64,000 bases of DNA from Psoroptes ovis (GCA_002943765.1 PQWQ01000013.1:1612001-1676000); one strand, 5' to 3'. Positions 1 to 14,600 are shown, numbered from the stretch's first letter. Notes: a model not told the origin generated them from the sequence alone. Program-made: numbers and translations.

Positions 1-3000
1 TATAAACAAACAAACAAACGAAAAACAATTTAACAATGAATTGAATGGGAAAGTTTCTGTTAAAAAATGTTTCTTCATCTATTAATTCATTATTAATGTC
101 ATTGCATTGTATGTTTATCATATAATAATGTTGATTCAAATGTTATAAATGATTTTTAAAATTATCATTGCAACAACCATTTGACTTTTATTATCTCAAA
201 TTATGACCATTGTTTTCTATTGTTACAATATTATTTATAATATTCAGGTCAAATGTTGACAATTTCAAATTTGAAAAAAATTTCTGAGAAATTGTAATGC
301 AATAATAAACAATGGAAAATAAAATTTATTATTTTTGCTCAAAAATTAATCATAGGAATTTGAAAAATTTTCCCATTTTTTAGCTTTTAAAACATTTGAC
401 AAAGATATCAAATTATTTCCAGACAAATCCCATTAAACATAATTTATTTTTAACACGAATTTTTATTTAAAGATTTCCAAGATTTATTATCATCATCATC
501 ATTATATTTTTTTTCTTGTTTCATTTTTCTAAAATTGTTTTAACATTGAAAATGGTCACGATTTTTCAATATATTTTTTTTCATACGGAAAACACTTGAT
601 GATCAAATGATGAACAGATGATCATAATGTGCGGTGATGCTTAATTTGAAACGGAATTTTTTTTTCCATTGAAGGAAATGAATAACTACAAAAATCCATA
701 AGGTCCATTGTGTTTTTGTTTATATTCTGTTTGGATAATTACACAAGAATTAATATTTCTGATTAATAAGCGCAAACTTATTGAAATACTTTGTAATTAA
801 ATAAATCATTGTAATCTTTTCATGGAAACTGAGTCATATTGTATTGCATTTGCCATGGACTTTTCTTGCGAAAATATTCAAACTAAGTTTCATTGAATTC
901 TTGATGTATCGTTGCAATTATTTTTCATGATTAATGCTATTGTTATCATCGATTTTAATATCATCAATCATTTAGACACATTTGGAACGTCTTCCAATTG
1001 TTTTTTCACCTTATAATTTATATTATTATTAAAAAATAGACGAAAAAATAATAAATTTCATAAAGTATTTGCAAACAAAAAACAAACATTACGAATTAAA
1101 TATAAATTCAATTTGATTGAATGAATTGCAAAATTTTTTTTTCATTATTTTGATTAACTTTACTTGAATCTTTGAAAAGATTGAATGAATAATATTCAAT
1201 TATTATCAATATTATTATTATTAAATTTTATCAATGAAAATCACCATCGATAATAACAATAATCATCATCAAATAACCTTTGAAAATAATAATAATAATT
1301 TAAATGGAAAAAAACAATGGACAAAATTAAAAATTGAAATTGATAATATGGAAAAATATATATAAAAATAAATATCAATAACAAAAGATTGATTCTTTTC
1401 TTTTTTGCATTTTTCATATTACAAAATCGAGGTCAATCGTATGGATACTCTTGGACATATTTCATATTCAATTCAATAAGTCATATGTTTTTTTATATAA
1501 TTCATGAAAATTGATTTATGAAAATGATTGAATGATTTCTTTGACTTAAAAATACACATGTTATTATTTTACAGGATATATTTAAATTTCAAAAAATGCA
1601 TATTCATATGTTGTTAATAATATCGCCAATAATGATGTGATTGTGGTTATTAACATCATCAGCTTACTCTTTGAATAATGATGATGATGATGATCATCGT
1701 TATTATTTGATAAATAATCATTGATTGATGAGTAAATGTTTTTGGCTTATTTGAAAAAAAATCTGTTTAATGTTAATTCAAATAATAATAATGGATGAAT
1801 GTATAAGCGATTTTCAAATATAAATTTAGAAATATGAATGAATAATATTCGGCTATTCGCAAACACATATTGAATCCATATTGATTGTTTTTTTCCAAAA
1901 TTTTAATAATCATAGCTGCATTGTTGTTCATCATTTATTTATTCATTGAAACAATAATGATAATAATAATAATGGTCATCGATAGCTCGCTATTATTATC
2001 ATGATAATCATCATCATTATCATTATAAATTTCGAGGTAATCATCATTGATGATAATGATGATTAGAATGATGATCATTATCATTATAATTTTTTAGAAA
2101 ACATATTGTTTTCATTTTTCAATATTTTTCACCTTCAATTTTAACAATGTTCTAGGTGTGAGGTTTCATTTTTAAGTGATAAGTTTTTAATAGCAACAAC
2201 AACAACAATGAAAAAGCAATTCAAATCAAATTCCAAGTTTAAATTTCATAATTTGATTTCAATTTTGATCAATTTTGACCATCAAAAATTGAAAAAAATA
2301 GAAATGAAAACGATCATATGTTTTTCCTATTTATTTTCAAAATTTAAATTAGTATCCTTTGACTAAATTTAAGACAAAATGTGTTTAAAATGAATATTTA
2401 AAAAAAAAATTAAAATTCAATCATCATTCATTTGATTTCAAAAATATTCATTGATTCAGACAGATAAATATATAATTTTTTTCCGTAAAAAACAAAATTA
2501 TCCAAATCAATATTGTGATGGATCAACATCATGTGAACATTTGTTTCTGCTTTTGTTGTTGTTGTTGTTGTTTACTTTGTTTATTTTTAAATTTCCATAT
2601 GTATTTTCGACAATCATTTTTCCATTTTTAAAAGATGTTCTTTACTGTCGTTGTTGCTTAATTTCATTTTTCATTTAGTGGCTATTTTTCCATGTTTTTG
2701 CTCTGCAGTATCCATATGGAAATCAATACTTTAGAAGCGAACAACAAGAAAAAAAACTTATGAAAATATCTTATTTCTTATTAACAAATTAATTTCAATC
2801 AAAAACAGGAATCTGATAATATCTCACATGAAAACAACAAGAATGACATTGATTTTTTTTAAAATTTGAAATTTGATTTCAAAAATTTGAAGATAATCGC
2901 TTCTCCAAGCGCAATCTATTGATGACGATCCGAACATTATGATATTTTGAAATTCAAATTTCTTTTATTGCGATTCAATTATCATGATAATCATTATTAT

Positions 3001-4240
3001 GATTATAAAATTTCACAATTTCGATTTATTTTTTATTACATTTTAAGAAAAAAGTAATTTGAAAAGGGGAAAATGTTTATGATTTGATCGTATTGTTTGT
3101 GTTTGATTTTTGATTAAATAATAGTAATGATTTTAATCTCTTGTTCGTAACATGAATGATAATGAATTTCGTTGAAAATTTATTTTTTGTTGTTTTTTTA
3201 CAATTTCTCGTTCCTTGTTCCTTAATTTTGATTCAATATTGAATGTATAAAAACAGTAACAACAAGAAAAACAATCAACAATTTCGATATTTACAAGAAA
3301 GAAAGTAAAAATATTTACAAAAAACAAATAATCAATCGATTTTCTTGATATTTATGAATTCATTTAATATGATATGCGATTACTAGAAAATGAAAATGAA
3401 AAAAAAATTTGAATATTCATATTCATAGCTTGTTTTTTTGTTTACATTAATTTGCTCAATCATATTACACATTTCACAATTATTATTATTTTTATTATTC
3501 ACATTTTTTTCTTAATATTCATCAATCTAATTTAGATTGTCAGTCGAATGTTGGAAGATGTTTTTACTATTTTTTTCTCGATATTAATTTTCTAATTTGA
3601 ATATATTTCTCGAAATATATTCAAATTTTATTGCTGAGAAATTGATGCGATTTTTTTTCAATTTTATTAGTTTCCAACCTGTAATCTGATAAAATGTATG
3701 ATTCATTCATTGTTTTCCGAAAAACGTGTGAAAATTTTCACTTTTTAAAGATTATCCAAATCAAATTAGTATTCAAATCAAATTTGGATCGCAATTGACG
3801 TTGTGGAAATTAAATTGAATTCTAAATCCAAATAATTGAAACAATTTTTTCTTGAAAACAATTTATTTTAAATGAATCTTATTTAAATGCATAATTCATT
3901 ATAAATTTTCATTATATGAAAATGATAACAACAAATGCAAAAATGTGAAAAATATATTTATGAAAAAAATTGAAAAAAACAAAGACAAATACATGCAATT
4001 ATATCAAGTGATCATTAGAATGTAAGTGTAAGTGTGTGTTTGTGTGTAATTTTGTGTGTTTGATAAATGTGCTTAACAACAAAAAACAAATATATGTTTG
4101 TGTGCATATTTTGGTTGCGTAATGTAGCATTGAAAATTTAAAAATTTGAAAAAAAAATGAAATGAAATGAATTTTTTTTTGATATTAATAATTATTCAAG
4201 ATGAAATTTCGCGTCGTTTTAAATGCATTTTTTTCTGTAA
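1..4240. other. Gene-free AT-rich region
   Basis: I recognise no gene here. The sequence is AT-rich with many short ATC/ATG and AAT runs (for example near 1675-1700 and 1955-2060), a TTG run near 2552-2571 and a TG-rich stretch near 4024-4063. A 30-bp near-perfect palindrome lies at 3596-3625. The short open frames are made of low-complexity Phe/Leu/Ile codons and have no family resemblance. Confidence 0.6.
3596..3625. repeat. Palindrome, 14-bp arms
   Basis: The left arm TTTGAATATATTTC is followed by a 2-bp centre and then its exact reverse complement GAAATATATTCAAA. It lies in gene-free DNA and could extrude as a hairpin. No mobile-element ends are visible around it. Confidence 0.6.
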
Positions 4241-4552
4241 TTAATAAATTTCAGTTGCAGCCCGATTTGCACTACCAAGTTCAGCTAATGAATTAATTGC
4301 AATTGTATTCGATTGCATCATATGTAATTCTAATTTTCGTACATAACCATCTAACATATCGCAACAATCACGTGCTTCATTAAATAATTTTGATGAAATT
4401 TTTGGTGATGATTGAAGGCGATCGATTTTTTGAAACATTTTCTTTGCACGTGCAATTTCTTCTTTAGTCCAATCTTTACATGGTTCAAATTTTTCGCATG
4501 GTAATCGTTTTGCTTGTTGAATTAATTTTGTAAGTTCACGTTCAATGTCCAT
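4241..4552 (-). CDS. Small helical protein, unrecognised
   Basis: This is a single open frame of 103 codons starting at an ATG and ending in TAA. I do not recognise the family. The composition looks like a real protein: charged, balanced and mostly helix-forming, unlike the Phe/Ile-rich spurious frames around it. The first half is rich in Lys/Glu with the pattern LPCEKFEPCKDWTKEEI. The second half contains ARDCCDMLDGYVRKLELHM and ends in AATEIY. There is no signal peptide or membrane segment. It could be a small subunit of a larger complex (coiled-coil type), but that is a guess from shape only. A 5' non-coding exon further upstream is possible. Confidence 0.55.
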   Translation of the reverse strand: MDIERELTKLIQQAKRLPCEKFEPCKDWTKEEIARAKKMFQKIDRLQSSPKISSKLFNEARDCCDMLDGYVRKLELHMMQSNTIAINSLAELGSANRAATEIY

Positions 4553-7458
4553 GTTCGTTTTTTTTTTTGGAGCAGAAAAATCAATTGATTTGATTGATTA
4601 GAAAAAAATATGTCAACGAAAAAAATGATTTGAAATGATCGATATTCGATTCGAAAAATGTATTTTTATAAGAAAACTCGATTCAATTCAAGCAAAATTA
4701 TTTATATAAATATTCACTGATTTAATTTGATTTAAATTCAAGCAACTAAAAAAAATTAAAATGAATTCATTTTCACTTCGATTCCCAACAGGTATTTATA
4801 TCATTTTTCAGATCATAAACAAGTGCATACATCAAAAGCGCGCACACACATTCGCTGAACACACAGTTACACAAAGAAATCTCTAAATTTTCTTTTTGAA
4901 TTTTTTTCTTTATTTCTTCTTCTTCATATTCATGTTAACCTTCTTCTTCTGTTCGCTTGTTCATTCAAGAAGAAATCATTTCATTTTTCTTTTTATCTAA
5001 AAGAAAGTAAAAATAAATCAGAAAATTTCCAACGAAAATATTATTACTAATAGTAACAAGATGAAAATGAAAAATAATATTCAATAAAATAACCTGTTTT
5101 CATCTTTAAAAAACAAATATTAAATATTCATTGATTATTCAAAATAACAAAACAACACAACGTCAAATGGTGATCACGGCCGAAACACCACCACCACCAC
5201 CACCAGCGTGATCAGTAATGATAATAATAATTAGAAATTATCAATCATATTAAAATCAATATAAAATGATTACTCTTTCATATTCAAATTCATTCATTTA
5301 TTTATTTTATAAAAATCTACATTCAGATATCCAAAATATTTTCATGCAAATAAATATTCATATGTATTTGATCATGTATGTGCAAGTGAATATGTATGTC
5401 ATTATATTTCTATATTAATAATTTCATGATTGAACAATGCTAGAAATAATTACCAATATAATATCTTGGACCTTTTACTTTTTTACTGAAAATTTTTTTC
5501 CATCCTCATGAATATTAGATTTCGCTACTTTTTTTATGCAATGATATTTGATTTTTGATTGAATGATGACTATTATTATAAATTTCCTTCAAAAATAATA
5601 ATGATTATACACAGATAATGATGGTGATTTCCATTCATTGAATCCACCATTTATTATTACATGAGTTGAAAAGTCAAATATTTATAAATATGTTATTTTC
5701 TCTCGATATTAATCACATAATTGATTGGTTGAGATGATGATGATTGAATTTTCATTGATTCTATTGTATCGTTGATGATAAATATTTTCCGTTTGTTTTC
5801 TGTTTTGTTTTGTTTACACCATCTTCTGTTTTTGCTATGTGGCAGCCATTGCCAAATTTTCGTCGTACTTTTTTTTCTCAAGTATTCTGTCAAAAGTATT
5901 TTTGTCATATTTCAATCTCATACATATGTTTATAATGATTTGAACAAATATACGAATATATTTCGATAGAATTTGAAATATATTTTGAAGATTTAATTGC
6001 ATATTTAATCACAACGAATCGAAGAAAAATGCATTAAAAAAAAACTTGACATTCAAGTTTTCGGTCAAGATTACAGATGTACGTGCTTTTTAATTTGAAA
6101 TTTTATCACATTTTATTGAAATATAGATTGGTATCATCGATGAATTTCAATTATAATTGTATTATCATCATTATTATGACAGAAAAAAATACATCACATG
6201 TTACAAGCTCAAGATTCCTATGTTTCGATGCGTATCTCCCTGATTCAATGAAATCATTGATGCTAAAATTTTTTTCTTCGAAAAAAATTTTCACAAGTTT
6301 TTTTTTCCAATTTATTTTTCACCTTTTGTTTTCATCTTGTTTGATTGTTTAGGTCCGTATTCATTTATTTGATATGGACTTTAATTTGATTTTTTTTTTC
6401 ACAAAATAATAAAAAAATTTCTGAATCATATTTTTCGCGTTGAATATTAATTAAATTGTATCGATTTTTTATATTTTAATGCAAATTTTGATTTAATATG
6501 AATCGAAACAAATAAACAAATTAGCATATTTAAATTTCGAAATTGATAAAAATTTTTTTTTGATCAAAATTTCAATATATCTCCAGTCGATTGGACGACT
6601 ATCAAAACGGATGTCCTTATTTTATTCATATGATCATTCACGTTTCGTAGTTTGAATTGCTAAAATTCATTTAATTTAATTTGAAAAAAATTGAATTTTA
6701 AAATTCAAAATTAAATTTTAAAAATTATTATTCAACGTTATAATTAAAATATTACACTTTACACATATTGTCTGCTCAAAAAAAGAAAAAAAATGAATCA
6801 TCAAGCGATTATTGCACTATGCTGTTGTCGATGTTGTTGCTGTAATTTACAGACTTGTACTAACGAATGGACAATTCCTTGAACAATTATTATCAATCAT
6901 CATAAATCGATATTGGGTAATAATCTTCTTTAAATGAAAATCTTAAATCAAAATCATTGAAATTTTTAATTACGTTTCCTTTAAATAAAGCATGAAAATT
7001 GAAGAAAATTTTTCATTTATTAGTTTTTCAATTTTTAAGGTGTGCTTTTGTCCAATTCAAATTGAGATATATTCGAATATAGATTTTACAAGTAAATTTG
7101 AATCTTAATTATTTTTCGCAATCCATAGTGATTTGCTTCAAGGAAATTTATCGTCAACGTGAAAAAATGATATTTAGAAACATAATTTATAAGAATTTTC
7201 CATAACATGGATTCAAATTAAATTTTAAAAAAAATTTTTCAAAATTTTGATTTGATCGAATCAATTAGATTTGTTGTATGCAAAACAATCGATGAGAACT
7301 CGGATTGAATCTCATGCATGAAATTTTTGATAAAATTAGATTGAATCTCATGAATCCCACTTAAATGAGATTTACATATTTAGCTTCTTTCAATTGAAAC
7401 TAAAATTTAAAATCAATTTGGCGTTCAAATGTGTTTGCTTGTATGTAGCAATAACGGC

Positions 7459-7490
<32 letters not shown>

Positions 7491-7928
7491 TATAACAAGA
7501 CATTTATACATTACAGCAATGATCTTCAATTAATTTAATATATTACTGCCTGTTTAAGTTTTGATTTCGTTAATTTTTGTACTGATTTTTTGGGGAAAAA
7601 CCTTGAAATTTTATTTGCTTGTTTACTAAAATGTTTATTTCTTCCATGTTTGTTGAGCAAAATACACAAAATGAGAAAAGATAGATAAATCTATTTACCG
7701 ACAAATTTTTTTCTTCAGTTTACTTTCAAATCTAGATTTATGCAATCTTTGATTAATTTTATTATTGTTGCTATTGAACTTATTTTTTATCTTGAAATCT
7801 TTTTGTATTTATTTGTATATTTTTAGTGTATTTTTTTTCAAAATGCATGTGATATAATAAATATTGTAAATTTCATTTTTTATTTGTTGAAAAATTCTAA
7901 TTAAAACATTTGATTCATTTTTTTTCAA
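4553..7928. other. Gene-free region
   Basis: I recognise no gene. It contains the promoter or 5' untranslated region of the small minus-strand gene at 4241-4552, a CACCAC run at about 5187-5206 and an AAT microsatellite at about 7459-7488. Open frames at 5693-5908, 5772-5969 and 6077-6352 look like chance frames. Confidence 0.55.
7459..7488. repeat. (AAT)n microsatellite
   Basis: About ten uninterrupted AAT/ATA units in gene-free DNA downstream of the first sorbitol dehydrogenase gene. Confidence 0.8.
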
Positions 7929-9216
7929 TTAAACTTTGATTACAATCTTTATTCCTTTACCAGCAGCGGCTGTTTCGTAAGCCTCTAAACTGTCTTTGAA
8001 TTCGAAACGGTGAGAAATTAAACCGCCAACTTTTACGCGTCCACTTGCTAATAGATCAATTGCTTCAGGAAAACTGTGCACATTTTTGAAATTGATTGAT
8101 AATTGAAATGAATGAATAAAAGAAAAAAATGAAAAATAAAAAGAAATTAATGACATGATCATATATTCGTAAATGATTAGACAAAAAATTATTAATTATT
8201 ATTATTATCTATTTTTACGTAACAAAAATCTAGCAGGACTTACCAATCTCGATAGCGAAATGCTCCCAATATGGTTATTTCTCTTGCTGATGCTGTTGCA
8301 ATCGGTAAGTTGTAATCAGCTGGACCAATACCTATCATCATACAATAACCACCGGGTTTGGTTGCCTGCATTACAACACGAAAATTGACGCCAACACCAG
8401 AACATTCCAATGTAATATCGGGAAAACTTCCGCCAAATGCTTCGACTATTTTATCAATCATCTGTTGTTCAGTTGTACTTCGATCAAATAGAAGAGTTTC
8501 ATCAGCACCCATTTCTTTGGCTAATCCTAATCGATATTCATTGATTTCAGTGATGATCACACGTTTAGCGCCTAAAGCTTTGGCTGTAGCCATTACCAAT
8601 AGACCAATAGGACCAGCACCAGTGACCAATACCGTAGAATTTTTTGTGATCGGCACACGACGACATGAATGCACGGCAACAGCCAATGGTTCAGCGATGG
8701 CACCTTCTTCAGCCGATAAATTATCTGGAAGTCTGATATTTAGGAATTTAAAAAATTAGGAAACTGTTCATAAAACAATAGAATTATTTACTTGAAACAA
8801 TATTTAGCTGGATGGAGAAAATATCGTTGCAACGATCCATGAATTGGCGGTGTAGCATGGCATTTAACATCGGGACAAAGATTATATTTATCATTTAAAC
8901 ACCATTCACATTTTTCACAAGGTACTGTTGGTTCGACAGCAACACGATCACCAGGTTTAAAATCTTTAACATCTGAACCAATGGCAACAACTTCTGCCGA
9001 TGTTTCATGTCCTAATACCATCGGTTCTTTGACAATATAATTACCACATCTACCTTCTTTCAAATAATGGATGTCTGAACCACAAATACCGACTGCTAAT
9101 GTTTTCAATAACAGTTCATTGGGAGCAGGATTCGATGGCACCGGGTACTTTTCAACTCTAGCATCATCTTTTGCATATAAAATAAATGCTTCATTCATTT
9201 CAATTTTATCGGCCAT
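7929..9216 (-). CDS. Sorbitol dehydrogenase, copy A
   Basis: Zinc-dependent medium-chain dehydrogenase that would oxidise sorbitol to fructose with NAD in the cytosol (polyol pathway). Three exons: 9216-8792, 8732-8244 and 8073-7929. Phases match at both GT-AG introns and give 352 residues, the usual family length. Visible motifs are the catalytic zinc ligands Cys in GICGSDIHYL, His-Glu in GHETSAEV and Glu in AEPLAVAVHSCRR; the structural-zinc loop CEKCEWCLNDKYNLC with four Cys; the Rossmann motif GAGPIGLL; and an acidic residue in ITEINEYRL for NAD. It lies tandem to copy B, same strand, 1.1 kb apart, and lacks B's first intron. Human SORD lacks the structural-zinc cysteines; insect enzymes keep them. 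Substrate among polyols is inferred. Confidence 0.93.
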
Positions 9217-9256
9217 ATTTTTGACTTAAATTGCTTATTATTTGACGAGAAACAAT

Positions 9257-9980
9257 CTGAAAATCATAAAAATTCAATGAAAACGATCGAACATTTATTA
9301 ATTTATTAAAATCATTTCTATTAGTATATTTCTGTTAAATGCCAAAATCAAAAGATAAAATTTGCTTAAAGATTGACAAGTTCATGGAAATCAATTTTAT
9401 CATAATCTAATTTTTATTGATTTTCAAAAAAGAACAAGAAACGAACTATTTTAATCGCATAAACATAAAACTTATCCAACTATGATGGATTTTAAATTTA
9501 ATATCATTGAAATAAATTTCATTATTTAATCATTTGCGTCTAGAAAATCATTTTTATTTTCTAACATAAATTGTCAATCAATATTATTTGAACACATACA
9601 AATCATGCTTATTATCATTGGAAAATTTCATCAAAATTTTGTTAAAAAAAATTGAATCAAATTTCAAACAGCTAAATTCTCATGTTGATAATTAATATAA
9701 AGATACTATGAATTGCTTGCATGCATTCGAAATAAAATCAATTTCATAATTCATTCACTAACCTTTTCGGGATCCTTCAACAGTGGGTATAATTATTTTT
9801 GAGTTTATTTTTTATTATTGTTAGAATTTGATTGATTTTTATTATGGATTTCAATATTTTAATAGAAAAAATTGAACAAAGAAAAATGCTTTCATTCAAA
9901 ATAAACATCCGAATAATAGAAAAATGACATTGACTGTGTCTGCTTGTGTGATTGTATTCATGTTCAAAATCTATATATAA
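9257..9980 (-). promoter_or_regulatory. Possible 5' UTR intron and TATA box, copy A
   Basis: On the minus strand a TATATATA box lies at 9979-9972. Downstream, a good donor (AAAAG|GTTAGT, exon end at 9763) and an acceptor (TTTCAG, exon start at 9256) would define a non-coding first exon and a 506-bp intron ahead of the ATG at 9216. This is inference from splice-site and promoter patterns only. Confidence 0.35.
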
Positions 9981-10328
9981 TATTATCTAACACCCTTAAA
10001 TGCCACAACAGAGCCAAAAAAATAACCAAAAAAAAAATTTATATTGTATTGTGATGTAAAAATACGAAAAAAAATAATAATTGAATAACAGCAAATAACA
10101 ATGTTAGGAATCAGATTATATAATTGACAAAATAATTTCAAAATCAATGTTTTAATTCATGAACACAAGATGACGATAATGTTTTTGATGATTTTTTAAA
10201 TTTTTTTTTGATTACAATTTCGTTAAACTTCATCGATACTAGATGGCAGCCATGTTTTCAATTTTAGCTAATTTTTCTGAAAATACATCGTTGTCGTAAT
10301 GGCGAATGATTCATTTTTGTTTATTAAT

Positions 10329-11572
10329 TTATTCACGATCAACATCGATCATTATTTTGATTCCTTTACCAGATTTAGCCATTTTGAATGCTTCCAATGT
10401 ATCGTCGAAATCATAATGATGTGTAACCAATTTTGCAAGATTTACTTGTTTATTTGTCGCCAAATCGATTGCAAGCGGAAAACTGTCAAGAAAAAAACTT
10501 TTAAAGAATTTTCAATTTTTTCATAAAGTCAAATTTACCAATCTTTGTAACGCAATGAGCCGAATAATTTGACTTCACGAAATTGTGCAGAACCAAATGG
10601 CAATTGTAGTTCATCGGGTCCCATTCCCACAAACATGCATGAACCACCAGGTTTAGATGTTAAAATGATTAGACGGAAATTCGGTGCAACACCAGAACAT
10701 TCAAAAGCAATATCTGACCCCTGATGATCGAATTTTTCTCGAATAATTTCAGCATTCTTATCTTCACTATTTGATTTATCAATCAAAATGGTCTCATCTG
10801 CACCCAATTCTTTGGCAAAATTCAAACGATCTGCATTGATGTCGGTAATTACAATACGATTAGCACCGAATGCTTTGGCGACTTGTAATACCAACAATCC
10901 AATGGCTCCAGCACCCGTAATGAGGATATTTGATTTTTTTGTTATTTGTACTCGGCGACAAGCGTGTACAGCAACTGCTAATGGTTCTATCATTGCAACT
11001 TCATCATTAGTCAGATTATCTGGAACTCTTTTTCAACGAACGATAAAAAATCATCAATATTTAAGATTCACAAAAATAATTGAAAATCATACTTGAAAGA
11101 ATATTTTGCTGGATGTGTGAAATAATGCTGCAATGTACCATCAACAGGTGGTGTAGCTTGACAAGTCATATAAGGACAAAGGTTATATTGATCATTTTGA
11201 CAATATTCACAATTTTCACACGGAATAGCTGGTTCAATCGTAACACGATCACCAGGCTTAAGGTTTGTAACATTTTTACCACATTTTACAATTTCGGCTA
11301 CCGTTTCATGACCAAGCACCATTGGTACATCACCAATCACAAACGGTCCTAATTTACCATCGATCCAATAATGTAAATCTGAACCACAAATACCGACAGC
11401 TATGGTTCGACATAAAACTTCTAAATAAAATTAAAAAATGATTAAGAATAACAATTGCACCATCACCAAACAAACCATCATCTCCAGGAGCATTCGGCAA
11501 CTTATAAGGCTCCAATTTTGCTTGATTTGGACCACGTAATACGAATGCTCGATTGGGTTTTGATGGCATCAT
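10329..11572 (-). CDS. Sorbitol dehydrogenase, copy B
   Basis: Second NAD-dependent sorbitol/polyol dehydrogenase. Four exons: 11572-11476, 11420-11093, 11027-10539 and 10482-10329. All phases agree and give 355 residues. The start is the first of two adjacent ATGs (MMPSKPNRAF); the frame upstream has no better start. Motifs: catalytic zinc Cys in GICGSDLHYW, GHETVAEI and EPLAVAVHACRR; structural-zinc loop CENCEYCQNDQYNLC; Rossmann GAGAIGLL; and ITDINADRL with the NAD-type Asp. Compared with copy A, exons 2-3-4 end at identical positions (the 489-bp exon is the same length), but B carries one extra intron near its N-terminus. The C-terminus ends IMIDVDRE. Tandem duplication is clear; the sequences have diverged well, so it is not recent. 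Confidence 0.93.
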
Positions 11573-11661
11573 TTCTTTCGTCTTAGAGTGAACAAAATTA
11601 ATCAATGATTAAAGATTCGTATTGAAATTGTAAATACGTCTACATTTCCAAATAGAAACAA

Positions 11662-11669
11662 TATTTATA
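11662..11669 (-). promoter_or_regulatory. TATA box, copy B
   Basis: TATAAATA on the minus strand, 90-97 nt upstream of the ATG at 11572. This fits a core promoter with a short 5' untranslated region. Pattern evidence only. Confidence 0.45.
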
Positions 11670-14600
11670 CACCAAATCGAATAAAATGTTATGATTTGCA
11701 TATTTTTTTTCATTTTTGATGGTCAAGGTAACGATTATCATCGATTGAATTATTTTGACATATTCAAATCTATATCAATATCAGCAAATTTTAAATGATA
11801 AACAATTTAAAAGACATGTGCATTATTCATATTTGATGAATCTATGATATGACGCCCTTTTTCTTTGATATTTTGATGGAAAACAAAAATTCCTCGTCTG
11901 TACAATCAATTATCAATGAAATGTAAAATAAAATAAATATAATTTTTGATAAAATATTAGTTGAAAAACTCATGACATATACTTGAAACAAATGATGATT
12001 CATTTGTGTAAACATTTTTCATTTGATGTAGGTTGAAATTCAAATTCAACAAGAAAAAAAACTTTTTTCAATCAAATAATTCACGTCAAGTGGTCAATTG
12101 TAAATGGATAAGAACTTTGAAATTTCTTAGAAGTAAAATTTATTACTTGAATTTAATGAATTTCATTTGATTTAATTTCATTTTGAAAATTAAAATTTTT
12201 TTTTAATTTTTTCCAATTTAAATTAAAACTTTTGGTACGAATAGAAAAATAAATAAATCACTGAAAATTTTCATTCAAATTTTTCTCTTGAAAATCCTAT
12301 TGATGATGATAATAATAATAATGATTTTTATCATCATATTATTATCATTTTAAAATTGTAATCAAAATGATTGATGTTTTCAAATTCATGTATCATTATG
12401 CATTATGTTTGTGTATGCAAGTAAATCGAAAAACTAAATTATCAAAAAAATATATCAAATATGATTTCTTCGAAAAGAAAAAATTATTTGATTTCATTGA
12501 AATCATTCAATGGAAGCAAAAATTATGTTCAATATATTTTACATCAAACGATATGAATCTCCAGCCAAGAAAAAAAAAGGAAAAAACAGGGAATAAAATG
12601 AAGGAAAATACTGATAGAAGATCTTCAATATAAATATTAAACCAAAGTCTACGATATAATACAAAATACCGAAATAATCTCTTTATGTATCAATACACAT
12701 ATGACATTGATCGATATGAATCTCTGTTTGTATTTATTAATTTTACTATATCCAAACCTCAGCTATTTATGATCATTAATTTTCTATCATATTGAATATA
12801 TATTCGATTGTTCAAATATAATTGGAAATAATTAAATGCTTAAATATATTTTTGAAGTAAAAAAAACACACACACACACAGATATATGTCTGAATATGAT
12901 CGCATGCATCCATCTTGTTGATTAATAGCGATTAATTGCCAAAATGAAATGCTATGGCCGAATGTCTTCATTTTATCATTTCATTACTGATTTGAATTTA
13001 TTTATGGATTCAATTATATTAAAATTTAATCAGAAAATTTCAATAATCAACTTGGACAAAATTTAAATGAATTTTAAATTTTTTTTTGATGATTAAATCA
13101 AATTATTTGGAAATATCTTGAACATTTCAGTTCAATGGCTCATATGAGTTATCAATTCAATCAGCAAAAATTTCATAATTGAAATTTTTAAATTTTAAAA
13201 TTTTAATAATGAAATGCCATTAATTTTGAACATCATTCAAATGTTTAACAAGTAAATCAATTTTTCAATAATCATCAGCGACGACAACATCTTAGGTCAT
13301 TGTAGCTGGTTTATTCATTCATTGATTCATTCATATTTTTCATATTAATTATAATCATTTATTTATTTATAACAAATTCGGATTTGATGAAAACTTGGAT
13401 TGAAATCTGTTTTAAATTTAAATGAAAGTTTTCATATGAGATGATGCTTGTTTATTCATTTATCTCTTCTCATTAAGATTGCCTCGCCCGGATTTGTTTT
13501 TAATTTGAATCGAATCCGTCTATTTTTAGATTTATATATCCGATTTCTCATTTGTCTTTTATGCATGTACATGATTATCTCTCATACATATTTGAATATG
13601 TTTGCATAATGATGATTATTGAGGCTTTTCGGGTGAATGTTCATTCGCAAAATCATACGAATACATCATTTATCGATTATTGTTATCTTTTCTTTTGTTC
13701 AAAATGACAAATCTGTTGATGATGACAATGATTTTTGTTCGATGATCTTAATCTCTGAATCTTAATCAAGACAAATTATCATGATGATTAGTTGTTTTCT
13801 TTTGCTCCAATTTCATGTATTTTGTTTTCAATGCAGGCAATGCAAATTTCATGTAAATAATAATGGAATGACATTGGACCCATTTTTAGATTTTAAAATT
13901 TTTAAAGAAAACATTTTATTTTGAAAACAAAAATATTTTTAAAACTGTTTTTTTCATTAGAATTCTTTTCTTTAGAATATTCATTCGTTTTTTCAATGAC
14001 ATTTTATTCTATTTTATTTGCTGAACTTAAGAATAAATAAAAAACATCCTCAGTTTTTCTCATTCATAATTCGCTATCATACAGAATTGATGATTGTTGT
14101 TCTATCTGTATGTTTGCTAACGACAATAGAAAGTTATTCACTGTTTTTCAGTGTCGTTTTTCTTCGTTTTTTTCTCTAAATCTAATCATAAATATCATTA
14201 AACGATGAAATGGTTAATGTAAACCATGAACTAAATAATAAATAATAATTACAGTATTGATGATAATATTAGACAAAGTATTATATTTTATTGTGGAAAA
14301 AACAGCGAAATTTCAGATATGATTGTGATAGTTGAAAATATTCTTGTCGCTACTCATGTTTTTGGCAATAAAAAATATCATCAAGCAACAATGACTCATA
14401 CATAGCTGAAATTTCGTCAAATATTTATGACTTTGGTTTACTCATTTTCCACGTTTTGAATATTTGCTTTGTTTATATTATTTTTGTTTGAGCATTTAAA
14501 AAGTTAAGATTTTCGTTAAAAAATAAATTTCATCTAATGAAATAATCAACTCAAGGTTTTGACCCTTCGCAATTGAAAATTCATCGCAATATCACACACA

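Noticed and set aside
5167..5215. Short frame MVITAETPPPPPPA
   Set aside because: Only 14 codons built on a CCA run; no evidence of translation.
12367..12633. 88-codon plus-strand frame
   Set aside because: Lys/Asn/Ile-rich composition typical of AT-rich noise; no motif.
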